This document shows positions 35,298 to 45,189 of a stretch of DNA of 64,000 nucleotides, piece by piece. The position numbers were made by a program, and so were the translations under genes. Under the pieces are notes generated by a model. It did not search any database. It was given only the letters and a program-made list of their open reading frames with translations, and had not been told where the DNA came from. The DNA comes from Alphaproteobacteria bacterium (lineage in GTDB: Bacteria > Pseudomonadota > Alphaproteobacteria > Micropepsales > Micropepsaceae). Every line of letters begins with the position of its first letter. Positions within the stretch are counted from its first letter, which is position 1. The DNA is taken from NCBI GenBank assembly GCA_016783965.1, contig JADHVO010000006.1, positions 1-64,000 on the forward strand, written 5' to 3'.

Positions 35298-36101
35298 ATG
35301 CCGCCGCGCAAGACAACGCCTGCCGATGTTCCGGCCCAGATCGATGCCCTGGATGACAAGATCCAGGACTTGTTGATCAAGCGTGCCGCATTGGCGACCA
35401 GCGTGACGCCGGCGAAGCAGTCGCAGACGCTTCGGCGCCTGGCGGCGCGCCACAAGGGCAACTTGCCGCTGCGCGCGCTGGTCAGCATCTGGCGCGAAAT
35501 AATGGCGGTCGCCGCGTCGCCCAAGCGCGTCGTACATGTCTATGCCGCCGACCGCGCCGGCGTCTTCCGCGACATGGCCCGCGGCCTGTTCGGGTCTAGC
35601 GCTCCGATGGAGAGTCATCTGTCCGCCACGACCATTGTCACCGAATGCAGTAACGACCACGAGGCGTTCGGTATCGTGCCGCCGCCGGAGAGCGACGAGA
35701 ACGCGCGCCCCTGGTGGTCGCAGCTGGCGCCGGTCGGTACCCGGGGCCCGCGCATCGTCGCGGTGTTGCCGCTGGTGGGCGGCAAGGTCGATGCCTATGT
35801 CATTGGCTCACTGGATCCTGAGGCCAGTGGCGACGACACCACCGTGTGCCGCGTCGAGGCGGAGGAGCAGGTGAGCCCCTCGCGCCTCCAGTCGTTGCTG
35901 AAGCAGGCGGGGCTGGACGCTCGGCCGGTCGCAGTGGGCCGTGCGGCCGGCATGCGGCAGCACCTGATGGAGATTCCCGGCTTCGTTGCGAGCGACGACC
36001 CAAGGCTCGGCACGCTGCTGGAGAGCGCGGCTGGTGCGGTCCGCGTATCGATCGTCGGCGGCTATGCCAATCCCCTGGCCTCCGAAGCGGCCAAGCCATG
36101 A
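35298..36101 (+). CDS. Chorismate mutase-type protein with divergent active site
   Basis: The 267-residue protein is first in a run with hisC and tyrA, where an AroQ chorismate mutase is expected. The N-terminal segment has the AroQ helix pattern ([42 protein letters not shown]), and the remaining 190 residues form a C-terminal domain seen in alphaproteobacterial relatives. The loop holding the usual catalytic Lys and Arg-Glu pair is shortened to TPAKQSQ, and the first catalytic Arg is missing, so activity is uncertain. ATGA overlap with hisC shows co-translation. Confidence 0.8.
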   Translation: MPPRKTTPADVPAQIDALDDKIQDLLIKRAALATSVTPAKQSQTLRRLAARHKGNLPLRALVSIWREIMAVAASPKRVVHVYAADRAGVFRDMARGLFGSSAPMESHLSATTIVTECSNDHEAFGIVPPPESDENARPWWSQLAPVGTRGPRIVAVLPLVGGKVDAYVIGSLDPEASGDDTTVCRVEAEEQVSPSRLQSLLKQAGLDARPVAVGRAAGMRQHLMEIPGFVASDDPRLGTLLESAAGAVRVSIVGGYANPLASEAAKP

Positions 36102-37189
36102 CGCATCCCATCCCCAAGCCCGGCATCCTCGACATCGCGCCTTACGTCGGCGGGCGGCATCAGGTGCATGGCGTCGCCAATCCAATCAAGCTGTCGTCCA
36201 ACGAGTCGGCGCTGGGCGCCAGCCCCAAGGCGATCGAGGCGTATCGCGAGGTCGCCGGGAAGTTCGACGTGTATCCCGAGGGCAGCGCGAAAATCCTGCG
36301 CGAGGCCATTGCCGAACATTTCGGCCTGGATGAAGACCGCATCGTGTGCGGCAACGGCTCCGACGAACTGCTGACCATGCTCGCCAATTCGTATTTGCGT
36401 CCCGGCGACGAAGTGATGTTCAGCGAGCACGGCTTCCTCGTCTACAAGATCGCAGCGCTCGCCAACAGCGCGACGCCGGTGGTCGTGCCCGAGAAGAACC
36501 GCAAGGCCGACGTCGACGGCATGCTGGCGTGCGTCACACCGAAAACGCGGCTTGTCTATCTTGCCAACCCGAACAATCCGACGGGCTCCTACCTTCCCTA
36601 TGACGAGGTGAAGCGTCTGCACGCTGGGCTGCCGCCCAACGCGCTCCTGGTGATCGACGCAGCCTATGCCGAGTATGTGCGCAAGAACGATTACGAGGCG
36701 GGTATCGAGCTCGTCTCGACGTCCAGCAATGTCGTGATGACGCGCACCTTCTCGAAGATCTACGGCCTTGCCGGCCTGCGGGTAGGCTGGGCCTATTGCC
36801 CGGCGCATGTCGCCGACGTGCTGAACCGCGTGCGCGGCCCGTTCAATGTGTCGGTGCCGGCGCAGCGCGCCGCGGCCGCGGCGCTGCGCGACCGTGCCCA
36901 CATGGACGCGAACTTCGCCCACAACGACAAGTGGCGGGATTGGCTGATCACCGAAATCCGCAAGCTCGGCTTTGCGGTGGACGACAGCGTCGCCAACTTC
37001 ATCCTGATCCATTTCGGCAAGCAGAAGGGCAAGACAGCGCTGGATGCCGATGCTTTCCTTGCCGCGCGTGGCCTGATCTTGCGCGGCGTGGCGGCCTATG
37101 GGCTGCCCGATGCGCTGCGCCTGACCATCGGCCCGGCAGACGCTAACCGCGCCGTGGTCGAGGCGCTGGCGGAACTCGCCAGGCAATGA
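36098..37189 (+). CDS. hisC: Histidinol-phosphate / aromatic aminotransferase
   Basis: This 363-residue PLP enzyme is of the HisC family: [60 protein letters not shown] and [18 protein letters not shown] with the Schiff-base Lys. Placed between a chorismate mutase-like gene and tyrA, it more likely makes phenylalanine and tyrosine, or serves both pathways, than histidine alone (inference). Its ends overlap both neighbours by four bases. Confidence 0.93.
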   Translation: MTHPIPKPGILDIAPYVGGRHQVHGVANPIKLSSNESALGASPKAIEAYREVAGKFDVYPEGSAKILREAIAEHFGLDEDRIVCGNGSDELLTMLANSYLRPGDEVMFSEHGFLVYKIAALANSATPVVVPEKNRKADVDGMLACVTPKTRLVYLANPNNPTGSYLPYDEVKRLHAGLPPNALLVIDAAYAEYVRKNDYEAGIELVSTSSNVVMTRTFSKIYGLAGLRVGWAYCPAHVADVLNRVRGPFNVSVPAQRAAAAALRDRAHMDANFAHNDKWRDWLITEIRKLGFAVDDSVANFILIHFGKQKGKTALDADAFLAARGLILRGVAAYGLPDALRLTIGPADANRAVVEALAELARQ

Positions 37190-38148
37190 CGACGCCCAAG
37201 CCGATGTTCAGCCGGGTGGCGATCCTCGGCATTGGCCTTCTCGGTTCCTCAGTCGCGCGCGCGATCAAGCGGGCACATCTGGCGAAGCACATCGCCGGTC
37301 ACGACAGGAACAAGGCCTACCTGAAAGCCGCGCAATCCATGCACTTCGCGGACTCGCTGACAGACAGCGCGTCCGCCGCCGTGAAGGGCGCTGATCTCGT
37401 CATCTTGGCAACGCCGGTGGGCGCGTTCGGCGCGATCGCCAGGGCCATCGCTCCCTATCTGAAACCCGGCGCCATCGTGACGGATGTCGGGTCGGTCAAA
37501 GGCGCGGTGATCGCCGATGTCGGCCCGCATCTGCCGAAGAACGTGCATTTCATCCCGTCGCATCCGATCGCGGGCACGGAGCGCTCCGGTCCCGATGCCG
37601 GCTTTGCCGAACTGTTCGACGGCCGCTGGTCGATCCTGACGCCGCCGAAGGGTGCGAAGAAGTCGGCGGTCGCGACGCTGAAGAAATTCTGGGAGAAGCT
37701 CGGCAGCAAGGTCGACATCATGGATGCCAAGCACCACGACCTGGTGTTGGCGGTCACGTCGCATGTGCCGCATCTGATCGCCTACAACATCGTCGGCACC
37801 GCCGACGATCTGCGCAACGTCACCCAGGGCGAGGTCATCAAGTACTCCGCCGGTGGCTTCCGCGACTTCACCCGCATCGCCGCGTCCGATCCCACCATGT
37901 GGCGCGACGTGTTCCTGAACAACAAGGACGCGGTGCTGGAAGTGCTCGGCCGCTTCTCGGAAGACCTGCACGCGCTCCAGCGCCAGATCCGCTGGGGCGA
38001 GGGCGATGCGCTATTCGCGCTCTTCACCCGCACCCGCGCCATCCGCCGCAGCATCGTCGAGGCCGGTCAGGACAGCGCCACGGTCAATTTCGGTCGCACG
38101 CCGCAGCCGAAACCGGTGAAGAAGAAGCTCGCGAAAAAGAAACGCTAA
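37186..38148 (+). CDS. tyrA: Prephenate/arogenate dehydrogenase
   Basis: The 320-residue dehydrogenase catalyses the NAD(P)-dependent oxidative decarboxylation leading to tyrosine. The N-terminal Rossmann motif is [17 protein letters not shown]; the active-site region shows [16 protein letters not shown] and [12 protein letters not shown] with catalytic His residues, and [25 protein letters not shown] follows. There is no C-terminal ACT domain. A Lys-rich tail ([12 protein letters not shown]) is unusual. It closes the aromatic amino acid run and shares CTAA with the convergent DUF2125 gene. Confidence 0.95.
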   Translation: MTTPKPMFSRVAILGIGLLGSSVARAIKRAHLAKHIAGHDRNKAYLKAAQSMHFADSLTDSASAAVKGADLVILATPVGAFGAIARAIAPYLKPGAIVTDVGSVKGAVIADVGPHLPKNVHFIPSHPIAGTERSGPDAGFAELFDGRWSILTPPKGAKKSAVATLKKFWEKLGSKVDIMDAKHHDLVLAVTSHVPHLIAYNIVGTADDLRNVTQGEVIKYSAGGFRDFTRIAASDPTMWRDVFLNNKDAVLEVLGRFSEDLHALQRQIRWGEGDALFALFTRTRAIRRSIVEAGQDSATVNFGRTPQPKPVKKKLAKKKR

Positions 38149-39176
38149 TACAGCGGCTCTTCGTCGGTCGCGTTGGTGTCGCCGACGCTCACCACGCCCG
38201 AGTGGAACGCGAGCACCGCGCCCACCAACCCGGCGTCATTCGCGCCGGCCTTCGCGGCGCGCGCGAGCAGCGCCGGGCCGATGCCGTGGAACTGATCTGC
38301 CTGGACGTGGGCGCGAGATGCCTTGTCGAGCAGCGTCTGGATGCCTGCGACCTTGAAGTCGATCAGCCCCTGTACCGCATGCCGGTCATCCAGGACGAGC
38401 GATCCTTGCCCCTTGGCGCTCACGCCGTCCCACGAGAGCTCGACGTCGCCAACAGTCAGCGCACCGTCCGCCTTCCGCCATGTTTCCAGTGCGCTGATCC
38501 CGTCGGTCTTGCCCGCGCGGAACCCGTCGAACGCTGTCGAGGGCGCTGCCGAGGCATTCAGGCGAACCTGCCTGATGTCCGGCCCGAACAGCGATCCCGC
38601 CGCCAGCCGCGGCGACAGCTGCACAGCATCGAGGGCGCTTGCGATCTCGACCGCGCGCCCGTCCGGCGCCACGCGCGCGTGAATTTCGGCCTTGCCGAGG
38701 GTAAGTGCCGGCGAATCCATACCCACAAGCACGATGTCTACCCGTGAGACGCCGCGCTCGCCCCTGATTGCATCGGCGCGCAGATTGCCGATTTCGAACG
38801 GCAGTATGTGCTGCTGTTTCTTCAGGTCGTGCCAAGTCACAGCTTGGCGCCCCGCAGCCTCGAAGATCATTTCCTCCCGGCCATAGGTCAGTGCGTGCAG
38901 CGCGACCTTCTCCGCCCGCCACGAGGAAGGGCCGTGCGCGGTGGCGATCTCGATGCCGAAATCCTCGAACACCACGTCCAGGTTGAACGGGAAGCCGCTG
39001 ACGGTCTTCGACTTGAAGTGCAGCGTCACGCCGGGCATTGCCTCGTGCCCGTTCATGGCGTCCAGGCGCGCCGACAGCGCGCTTGCCTCGCGCCACCACA
39101 CAATGCTCGCGCCCCCCGCCAGGGCCAGGAACAGCGCCAGCGGCGCGTAGAGGAAGAACCGGCTCGAATATTTCAT
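38145..39176 (-). CDS. DUF2125 domain exported/membrane protein
   Basis: A 343-residue protein with an N-terminal hydrophobic anchor or signal (FFLYAPLALFLALAGGASIVWW), then a beta-rich domain: VTLHFKSKTVSGFPFNLDVVFEDFGIEI, PSSWRAEKVALHALTYGREEMIFEAAG and a late LSWDGVSAKGQGSLVLDDRHAVQGLIDFKVAG. This matches DUF2125, an alphaproteobacterial envelope family of unknown function with AsmA-like beta strands. It starts 11 bases after ycaQ, so it is probably transcribed with nrdJ-ycaQ. Confidence 0.85.
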   Translation of the reverse strand: MKYSSRFFLYAPLALFLALAGGASIVWWREASALSARLDAMNGHEAMPGVTLHFKSKTVSGFPFNLDVVFEDFGIEIATAHGPSSWRAEKVALHALTYGREEMIFEAAGRQAVTWHDLKKQQHILPFEIGNLRADAIRGERGVSRVDIVLVGMDSPALTLGKAEIHARVAPDGRAVEIASALDAVQLSPRLAAGSLFGPDIRQVRLNASAAPSTAFDGFRAGKTDGISALETWRKADGALTVGDVELSWDGVSAKGQGSLVLDDRHAVQGLIDFKVAGIQTLLDKASRAHVQADQFHGIGPALLARAAKAGANDAGLVGAVLAFHSGVVSVGDTNATDEEPLY

Positions 39177-39187
39177 GGGCGGCGAAG

Positions 39188-40414
39188 CTAGCCGGTTTTC
39201 AGGGCATCTGCTGGAAAAACAATGTCGCGCACGGCGCCTAGCCTCGCCTGGCGGTGCAGTTCGCGGTCCAGCTTGCCCTTGCGGGTTTTACTCAGCGCCA
39301 GCCGCTTCTCGATCCACAACGCCTTGACCGCCAGCGCGTCCTTCACCCGGTCGGCCTTCATGTCGATGCGGCCGACGAGGCGCGAGCCTTCCAGCAGCGG
39401 GAAGACGTAGTAGCCGTATTTGCGCTTTGGCGCCGGCACGAAGATCTCGATCGTGTAGTCGAAGCCGAATATGCGCTCCAGCCGGACGCGGTCGCGCAGC
39501 ACCGGATCGAACGGCGACAGCACGCGCAGGCGCGAGGTCGGGACCGGCAGATGCCCGATCTCGTCCTCGATGCTCGGCCGCGCGACGCCCTGGAAGTTGC
39601 GATGCCCGGGCGCGGCTTCCAGCACCACGTCGATCAGCCGTCCCTTCTTCTTCTCCCGTTCGATCCAGGCATGGGCGCCGGAAAGGGAAGCCATTGCCAG
39701 GGAGTCCTTGAGAGAGGTCGTGGCCCAGAATTCGGCGAGCATCCGCGCCGTGCCGGCACCAAGGCGATCGAGCGCTTCGGTGAGTGCCCACTCGCGGGTG
39801 TCGCCGAGCGACGGTTTCTCGCCGAGCAATGCTCCCGGGATCACGCGCTCGGTCAGGTCGTAGATCTTCTCGAAGCCGTCCCGCGCCACCACCGCCAGCT
39901 CGCCGGTGCGCCAGAGCCATTCCAGCGATGCCTTCGCCGGGCCCCAGCCCCACCACGGCCCGGTGCGCCCGCCCAGATGCGCGAAGTCGCGGGCCAGCGA
40001 CGGGCCATTGGCTTCGATGTGATCGCGCACCGTCCTGATCGCGCGGACGTCGCCGATGCGTTCGTGCCAGGCGGCCCTCCGCGTTCGTGCCGCGGCAAAG
40101 CGGTGGCGCCAGTGCGGATAGAACTCCATCGGGATCAGCGAGGAATCGTGCGTCCAGTGCTCAAACAGCGCCGGCGCCTTCGCCTGCATGCGGTCGAGGT
40201 GACGCGGGCGATAGCCGGTGTGGCGCGAATAGAGGATGTGGTGATGCGCCCGCTCGACAATCTTGATCGAATCAAGCTGCACGTAACCAAGCTTCTTCAC
40301 CAGCGGCGCCACCGCCGACGCGCCGCCTTCCTGCCGCACGCCGGCCAGCCCGCTCTTCGCCAGGATCAGCGCTCGGGCCTTCTCATTGGGGATAACAAAA
40401 GGCGTCTTATTCAA
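39188..40414 (-). CDS. ycaQ: YcaQ family winged-helix DNA glycosylase
   Basis: The 408-residue protein belongs to the YcaQ/AlkZ family, whose members unhook DNA interstrand crosslinks. Marks are LVKKLGYVQLDSIKIVERAHHHILYSRH with the QVD-like catalytic region (VQLDS), FEHWTHDSSLIP, GPWWGWGPAKASLEWLWRTGELAVV, LSPFDPVLRDRVRLERIFGFDYTIEIF and YYVFPLLEG with RIDMKADR. E. coli YcaQ has a Gln-x-Asp motif, and here it reads Gln-Leu-Asp. It lies 29 bases after nrdJ, the same strand, behind a promoter with a LexA-type box, so SOS regulation is plausible. Confidence 0.9.
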   Translation of the reverse strand: MNKTPFVIPNEKARALILAKSGLAGVRQEGGASAVAPLVKKLGYVQLDSIKIVERAHHHILYSRHTGYRPRHLDRMQAKAPALFEHWTHDSSLIPMEFYPHWRHRFAAARTRRAAWHERIGDVRAIRTVRDHIEANGPSLARDFAHLGGRTGPWWGWGPAKASLEWLWRTGELAVVARDGFEKIYDLTERVIPGALLGEKPSLGDTREWALTEALDRLGAGTARMLAEFWATTSLKDSLAMASLSGAHAWIEREKKKGRLIDVVLEAAPGHRNFQGVARPSIEDEIGHLPVPTSRLRVLSPFDPVLRDRVRLERIFGFDYTIEIFVPAPKRKYGYYVFPLLEGSRLVGRIDMKADRVKDALAVKALWIEKRLALSKTRKGKLDRELHRQARLGAVRDIVFPADALKTG

Positions 40415-40443
40415 GGCCTACCGCTTCGCCACTTGAGGCCGGG

Positions 40444-42747
40444 TCACCCACAGCGCGCGTAGCCGCAGGAGAGGCATTGGTCGCACCCCTCCAGCTTCAC
40501 GAAGCTGGGTGAGGAGCAGCGCGGGCAGAACCGCGCCGGCGCGCCCTCGGCTGCGACAGCCATCGCCCGCTTTTCGGGCGGCAGTGGCACGTCGCGGGGT
40601 GCGAGGAAGCCGGTGTCGATCATGTGCTTCTCGATCACATCGCCGATCGCGGCCATCAGCGAGGGCACATAGCGGCCTTCGCTCCATTGCCCGCCGCGCG
40701 GATCGAAGATCGCCTTCAGTTCCTCCACCACGAACGACACGTCGCCGCCGCGGCGAAAGACGGCGGAGATCATCCGAGTCAGCGCGACCGCCCAGGCATA
40801 GGCCTCCATGTTCTTGGAGTTGATGAACACCTCGAACGGGCGGCGGCGGCCGTCTCTCTCGATGTCGTTGATCGTGATGTAGAAGGCGTGGTCGCTGTCG
40901 ACCCATTTGATCTTGTAGGTCTGTCCGATCAATACCTCGGGCCGGTCGAATGGCCGTGTCATGTAGACCACGTCGCCATCGCGCGACACCGGTGCGGGCC
41001 GGGCCAGCAGCACGGCGGCCCCTTCCACCGGTATCGATCCGGGCGCCGCGACCGCCGTGCCGACATCCAGCACCGAACCCGTCACATCATTGGGCCGATA
41101 GGTCGTGCAGCCCTTGCAGCCCAGGTCGTAGGCCTGGAGGTAGACGTCCTTGAATGCCTCGAACGAGATCGAAACCGGGACATTCACGGTCTTGGAGATC
41201 GAGCTGTCGATGTGCCGCTGTGCCGCCGCCTGCACCGCGAGGTGATCCTCCGGCGCCAGCGTCTGGGCGTTGACGAAATAGTCGGGCAGGGCGGCCTCTT
41301 CGCCGAACTTCGCGCGGAAGGCACGATAGGCGTAATCCTCCACCGTCTCGGTGGTCTGCGAGCCGTCGGGTTGCAGGACCTTGCGGTTGTAGGCGTAGGC
41401 GAACACCGGCTCGACACCGCTCGACACATTGCCGGCGAAGAGCGAGATCGTGCCGGTCGGCGCGATGGATGTCACCAGCCCGTTGCGCATGCCGTTTCTG
41501 GCGATCGCGGCGCGCACCTCCGGCGGCAGGCGCAGCGCGAACGGGCGCTCGAGAAAGGCGTGCGCATTGAACAGCGGGAACGGACCTTTCTCGCCCGCCA
41601 GTTCGGCCGACGCCAGATAGGCCGCATCGCTCAGCGCCGACAGCCACTCGTCGATCAGTTTCACGCTCTCCGGCGAGCCGTATCGCACCTTGCAGAAGAT
41701 CAGCGCGTCGGCGAGGCCGGTAACGCCGAGCCCGATCCGCCGCTTGGCATGAGCTTCGGCGCGCTGCGCCTCCAGCGGGAAGCGCGACACGTCGATCACG
41801 TTGTCGAGCAACCTGACCGCGGTGCGCGTCAACCGCGCCAGCTCCTCGACATCGAGATGCGCATCGTCCTCGAACGGGTTCGTCACCAGCTTGGCGAGGT
41901 TGAGCGAGCCCAACAGGCATGCGCCATACGGAGGAAGTGGCTGCTCGCCACAGGGGTTCGTCGCGCGGATGTTCTCGACGTAGCCGAGGTTGTTCTCTTC
42001 GTTGATGCGGTCGATGAAGATCACGCCCGGCTCGGCGTTGTCATAGGTCGCGCGCATGATGCGGTCCCACAGATCGCGCGCCTTCACGGTGCGATAGACA
42101 CGCCCGCCAAATTTGAGCTCCCAGTCGGTATCCGCCTTCACCGCATCCATGAACGCGTCGCTGACCAGCACCGACAGGTTGAAGTTCCTGAGCCGCCCGC
42201 GCTCGCGCTTGGCATCGATGAAGGCCTCGATGTCGGGATGATCGATCGAGAGCGTCGCCATCATCGCGCCGCGCCGCGAACCGGCCGACATGATGGTGCG
42301 GCACATCGAATCCCACACATCCATGAACGACACCGGGCCGGAGGCATCCGCGCCCACGCCCTTCACCAGCGCGCCCGCAGGACGAAGGGTCGAGAAGTCG
42401 TAGCCGATGCCGCCGCCCTGCTGGAGCGTCAGCGCCGCCTCCTTCACCGCAGTGAAGATGCCGTCCATCGAATCCTCGATGGTGCCCATCACGAAGCAAT
42501 TGAAGAGCGTCACGCTGCGGTCGGTGCCCGCGCCGGCCAGGATGCGTCCGGCGGGCAGGAAGCGGTGGCCGGTGAGTGCGCCGGCGAATTCCAGCGCACG
42601 CCGCGCGCGCGTCTCCGGAGGTTCTGCGTGCGCAGCGGCCAGCGCCACACGCGCCCACGTATCGGCGAAATCGCGATCCACGGGCGTGCCGTCCGGCTGT
42701 TTCAGCCGGTACTTCATGTCCCAGATCTGGTGCGCGATATCGCTCAT
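40444..42747 (-). CDS. nrdJ: Adenosylcobalamin-dependent ribonucleotide reductase
   Basis: This class II ribonucleotide reductase (767 residues) makes deoxyribonucleotides with B12 and needs no oxygen. Active-site Cys residues are in [15 protein letters not shown] and [23 protein letters not shown], and FNLSVLVSD and GVTGLADAL are typical. The C-terminus ends in a Cys-rich segment, [14 protein letters not shown] followed by [13 protein letters not shown], a zinc ribbon thought to help reduce the active site. It heads the leftward nrdJ-ycaQ-DUF2125 run. The promoter region at 42787-42835 has a LexA-type box. I saw no cobalamin riboswitch. Confidence 0.95.
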   Translation of the reverse strand: MSDIAHQIWDMKYRLKQPDGTPVDRDFADTWARVALAAAHAEPPETRARRALEFAGALTGHRFLPAGRILAGAGTDRSVTLFNCFVMGTIEDSMDGIFTAVKEAALTLQQGGGIGYDFSTLRPAGALVKGVGADASGPVSFMDVWDSMCRTIMSAGSRRGAMMATLSIDHPDIEAFIDAKRERGRLRNFNLSVLVSDAFMDAVKADTDWELKFGGRVYRTVKARDLWDRIMRATYDNAEPGVIFIDRINEENNLGYVENIRATNPCGEQPLPPYGACLLGSLNLAKLVTNPFEDDAHLDVEELARLTRTAVRLLDNVIDVSRFPLEAQRAEAHAKRRIGLGVTGLADALIFCKVRYGSPESVKLIDEWLSALSDAAYLASAELAGEKGPFPLFNAHAFLERPFALRLPPEVRAAIARNGMRNGLVTSIAPTGTISLFAGNVSSGVEPVFAYAYNRKVLQPDGSQTTETVEDYAYRAFRAKFGEEAALPDYFVNAQTLAPEDHLAVQAAAQRHIDSSISKTVNVPVSISFEAFKDVYLQAYDLGCKGCTTYRPNDVTGSVLDVGTAVAAPGSIPVEGAAVLLARPAPVSRDGDVVYMTRPFDRPEVLIGQTYKIKWVDSDHAFYITINDIERDGRRRPFEVFINSKNMEAYAWAVALTRMISAVFRRGGDVSFVVEELKAIFDPRGGQWSEGRYVPSLMAAIGDVIEKHMIDTGFLAPRDVPLPPEKRAMAVAAEGAPARFCPRCSSPSFVKLEGCDQCLSCGYARCG

Positions 42748-42786
42748 GGCCTCACTTTGGGGGTACGCCCGCCTGAGCGGGGTCGA

Positions 42787-42835
42787 TAGCTAACGCCTCA
42801 ACCGGTTAAAGTCAAGGAAAGTTCCTGATTTGTTC
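42787..42835 (-). promoter_or_regulatory. nrdJ promoter with LexA-type box
   Basis: On the minus strand TTGACT (42815 to 42810), 17 bases, then TAGCTA (42792 to 42787) make a good sigma-70 promoter whose start lies about 34 bases ahead of the ATG. Just upstream, 42821-42835 reads GTTC-N7-GTTC on the plus strand, the alphaproteobacterial LexA consensus. It is five bases ahead of the -35. Eight fixed bases occur by chance once or twice in a window this size, so position rather than sequence is the main support. Confidence 0.55.
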
Positions 42836-42876
42836 ACAATGACTGCTGTCAGGAAATCGTCAGCAATTCTAGCCGG

Positions 42877-43638
42877 TTAGCTCGCTTGCGCGGGGAAAAG
42901 GAGGCCCTCCGCCGCCAGCATGGCCTCGCCCTCGGCGATCAGCTTGTTGGTGGCGGTTTCGATGTCGCTCTGGAGCCGGGACATAAACTCGCGCCGCGGA
43001 ACGCCCGGCGGGATGGTGGGCAGGAATTCGATGACGATGGTGCCCTTCTTCTTCAGATATCCGACCGGCCCGGTCCAAAAGAGGCCGGAGTTCAGCGCCA
43101 CCGGCACGCAGGGCACGTTAAGCTGCGTGTAGAGCGCGGCTACCCCCGGTTTGTAGTCCGGTGCCCGGTGCGGCTTCACCCGTGTTCCTTCCGGGAAGAT
43201 CGCGATGGCGCGGCCAGCGTCGAGTTGCACGCGCGCCTTCGCCGCCATGGCGCGCAGCGCATGTGCGCCGCCTTCGCGGTCGATCGCGATCATGCGCGCC
43301 TTGCGCAAATACCAGCCGTAGAACGGCACGTTGGTGAGACTGCGCTTCAGCACAATGGCCGGATCGTCGAGCAGGTAGTAGATCGCCATCGTCTCCCACA
43401 TGCTCATGTGCTTCAGCGCGACCAGCACGCCCTTGCCCGGCGGTGTGCCGCGCACCTCGAATCCGAGGCCCGCGAACACTTTCAGGCCCCAGAAGTTCAG
43501 TCCCACCCACCAGCGCGCCATGTGCATAACGACCACGCGCGGCACCAGGAACGCGGGCAGGAACGCGATCGCCAGCACCGCCGTCACCAGCGAGAACCAG
43601 ATGATGAACAGAGTCGACCGGATGATCGTAAGGGTCAT
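42877..43638 (-). CDS. plsC: 1-acyl-sn-glycerol-3-phosphate acyltransferase
   Basis: The 253-residue membrane enzyme acylates lysophosphatidate in phospholipid synthesis. It has an N-terminal membrane helix (FIIWFSLVTAVLAIAFLPAFL), the catalytic His-x4-Glu motif in LKHMSMWETMAI (a variant with Glu where many have Asp), and IFPEGTRVKP for glycerol-phosphate binding. The start MTLTIIRSTLFIIWF fits family members. It is followed, in the same direction, by a 129-base gap and then nrdJ. Confidence 0.93.
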   Translation of the reverse strand: MTLTIIRSTLFIIWFSLVTAVLAIAFLPAFLVPRVVVMHMARWWVGLNFWGLKVFAGLGFEVRGTPPGKGVLVALKHMSMWETMAIYYLLDDPAIVLKRSLTNVPFYGWYLRKARMIAIDREGGAHALRAMAAKARVQLDAGRAIAIFPEGTRVKPHRAPDYKPGVAALYTQLNVPCVPVALNSGLFWTGPVGYLKKKGTIVIEFLPTIPPGVPRREFMSRLQSDIETATNKLIAEGEAMLAAEGLLFPAQAS

Positions 43639-43656
43639 GAGCGGACGGGAATCGCG

Positions 43657-44244
43657 TCAGGAAGTTGCGCGAGATTTGCCGTCCGGCGGACCCGGGTCAA
43701 CCACGGTCACGACAACCGCGGCCATGTATTTCAGATATTCGTTGTGCAGCAGGTGCAGCATGCCCGGGTGCCACCAGGCGGCCTGCGGCTCCACCGGATA
43801 GGCGACCAGGCGCATCTTCGGCATCACCCAGCGAAAGAACCGGATGCTGCGCGGCATGTGATAGTTCGCGGTGACGACGATCAGGCTCCTGAACCTGTGC
43901 TGCGCCGCCCATTCGGCGGCTTCCTCGGCATTGCCGTACGTGTCCTCCGCCGCGTAGCCCATGTCGGCGCAGCAATCGAAGCGCCGGCCGCCGTTGGACA
44001 GCTGCTTCAGATGATCCTTGGTCAGAATCTTGTTGGCGCCCGTAATCAGCAACCGCTTGCCGGTACCGCCTTCCAGCAGCGCCACCGCTGCGTCCAGCCG
44101 CGCATCGCCGCCGGTCAGCGCTACGATGCCGTCCGCTTTCAGCGGCGCGCTGGGCTTTGACGGCAGTGTCGCGACGAACAGGAAGAAGCCCGCGATATAC
44201 ACCGCAAGCAGCCCGCCGATTATGATGGCCAGACGCCGAAACAT
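43657..44244 (-). CDS. YdcF/ElyC family (DUF218) membrane protein
   Basis: The 195-residue protein has an N-terminal anchor helix (LAIIIGGLLAVYIAGFFLFV) and a DUF218 domain: DGIVALTGGDARLDAAVALL, KRLLITGANKILTKDHLKQL, DTYGNAEEAAEWAAQHRFRSLIVVTANYHMPRSIRFF. Relatives such as ElyC and SanA affect envelope integrity or undecaprenyl-phosphate carriers. It ends 18 bases before plsC, same strand, and follows ftsX by 51 bases, so it may be part of an envelope operon. Two adjacent Cys near residue 95 (FDCCADMG) are unusual. Confidence 0.88.
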   Translation of the reverse strand: MFRRLAIIIGGLLAVYIAGFFLFVATLPSKPSAPLKADGIVALTGGDARLDAAVALLEGGTGKRLLITGANKILTKDHLKQLSNGGRRFDCCADMGYAAEDTYGNAEEAAEWAAQHRFRSLIVVTANYHMPRSIRFFRWVMPKMRLVAYPVEPQAAWWHPGMLHLLHNEYLKYMAAVVVTVVDPGPPDGKSRATS

Positions 44245-44295
44245 TGTCACTGCATACAACTAGCCCGCAAACCGGGCAAAAACAGGACGGGTTAA

Positions 44296-45189
44296 TCAGT
44301 AAATCTCGCGCACGGCCGCAAGCACCGAAAGCCGTGCGGTTGCCCAGGCGATGGCGGTGGCAACGACGGGAACCCCGGTGAGCCATGCGATCTCGCCGAG
44401 CGTGAGCGCGATCGGCGGCAGGAACGGCACCGGCTCGACACCTGCGAATTCGAGGCCACCCGCGGCGAGGAAAAGGAGCGCCGCGGCGACGGCACCTGTC
44501 GCGCTCGCACCCAGCGCCGCCAGCGCATAGTGCCGCTCGAACGCACGCGCGATGAACCAGGCATGCGCGCCCATCTGATGCAGCAATGCGACCATCTCGT
44601 GCTGCGCTTCCAGACCTGCGCGCGTCGCGAACGCGACCGTGGACGCGGTAGCGACTGCGATCAACAGAAGGATGCCCCACGCACTCCACACGATGGTGCT
44701 CGCCAGTCCCTTCAGTCGCGAGATCCAGTGCCCGTGATCGTCGACCTGCGCATCGGGCGCGACCTGCTTCAGCCGCGCCGCCAGGTCCGCGATGTCGACC
44801 GTCGCACCGGGAACGACCGTCGCGTCGATCAGCTTCGGCAAGGGCAGTTCTTCGACCAGCGCACCTTTGCCCAGCCAGGGCTCGACCAGGCTTTGCATCT
44901 CGTCCTCGGTCAGCGGCGCGGCGTGCGCGATGCCGGGCGTGGCACGCAGCGCCGCAAGCGCGGCGTCGGTCTCCTGCGCCAACGTGCCCTGCACGTCGCC
45001 ACGCGCCGGCACCAGGATCTGGACGGTCAGCCGGTCGGCCAACCCGGCACGCCAGCCAGCCGAGGCGCGCTCCGCCACCATCGATGCGCCGAGCGCCAGT
45101 GCCGCCAGGAACGCCATCACGCCGATCACCAGATCGAGCGGCCCGGCGCCGCGATCGCGCGGCAGAAGGCGTCCCGAGGAGCGGTTCAT
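44296..45189 (-). CDS. ftsX: Cell division protein FtsX
   Basis: FtsX, 297 residues, is the membrane half of the FtsEX complex that activates peptidoglycan hydrolysis at the septum. The N-terminal helix (VIGVMAFLAALALGASMV), the large periplasmic loop (about residues 50-160) and three C-terminal helices (AWGILLLIAVATASTVAFA, GAVAAALLFLAAGG and WLTGVPVVATAIAWATA) are all visible. It overlaps ftsE by four bases, the usual arrangement. Confidence 0.92.
   Translation of the reverse strand: MNRSSGRLLPRDRGAGPLDLVIGVMAFLAALALGASMVAERASAGWRAGLADRLTVQILVPARGDVQGTLAQETDAALAALRATPGIAHAAPLTEDEMQSLVEPWLGKGALVEELPLPKLIDATVVPGATVDIADLAARLKQVAPDAQVDDHGHWISRLKGLASTIVWSAWGILLLIAVATASTVAFATRAGLEAQHEMVALLHQMGAHAWFIARAFERHYALAALGASATGAVAAALLFLAAGGLEFAGVEPVPFLPPIALTLGEIAWLTGVPVVATAIAWATARLSVLAAVREIY

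Noticed and set aside
40624-42789. Long open frame antisense to nrdJ
   Set aside because: It is fully opposite a conserved ribonucleotide reductase, and its translation is Arg/His/Asp-rich without motifs.
42748-42876. Cobalamin riboswitch before the B12-dependent ribonucleotide reductase
   Set aside because: The gap is only 129 bases and contains no B12-box-like sequence; it holds a plain promoter with a LexA-type box.
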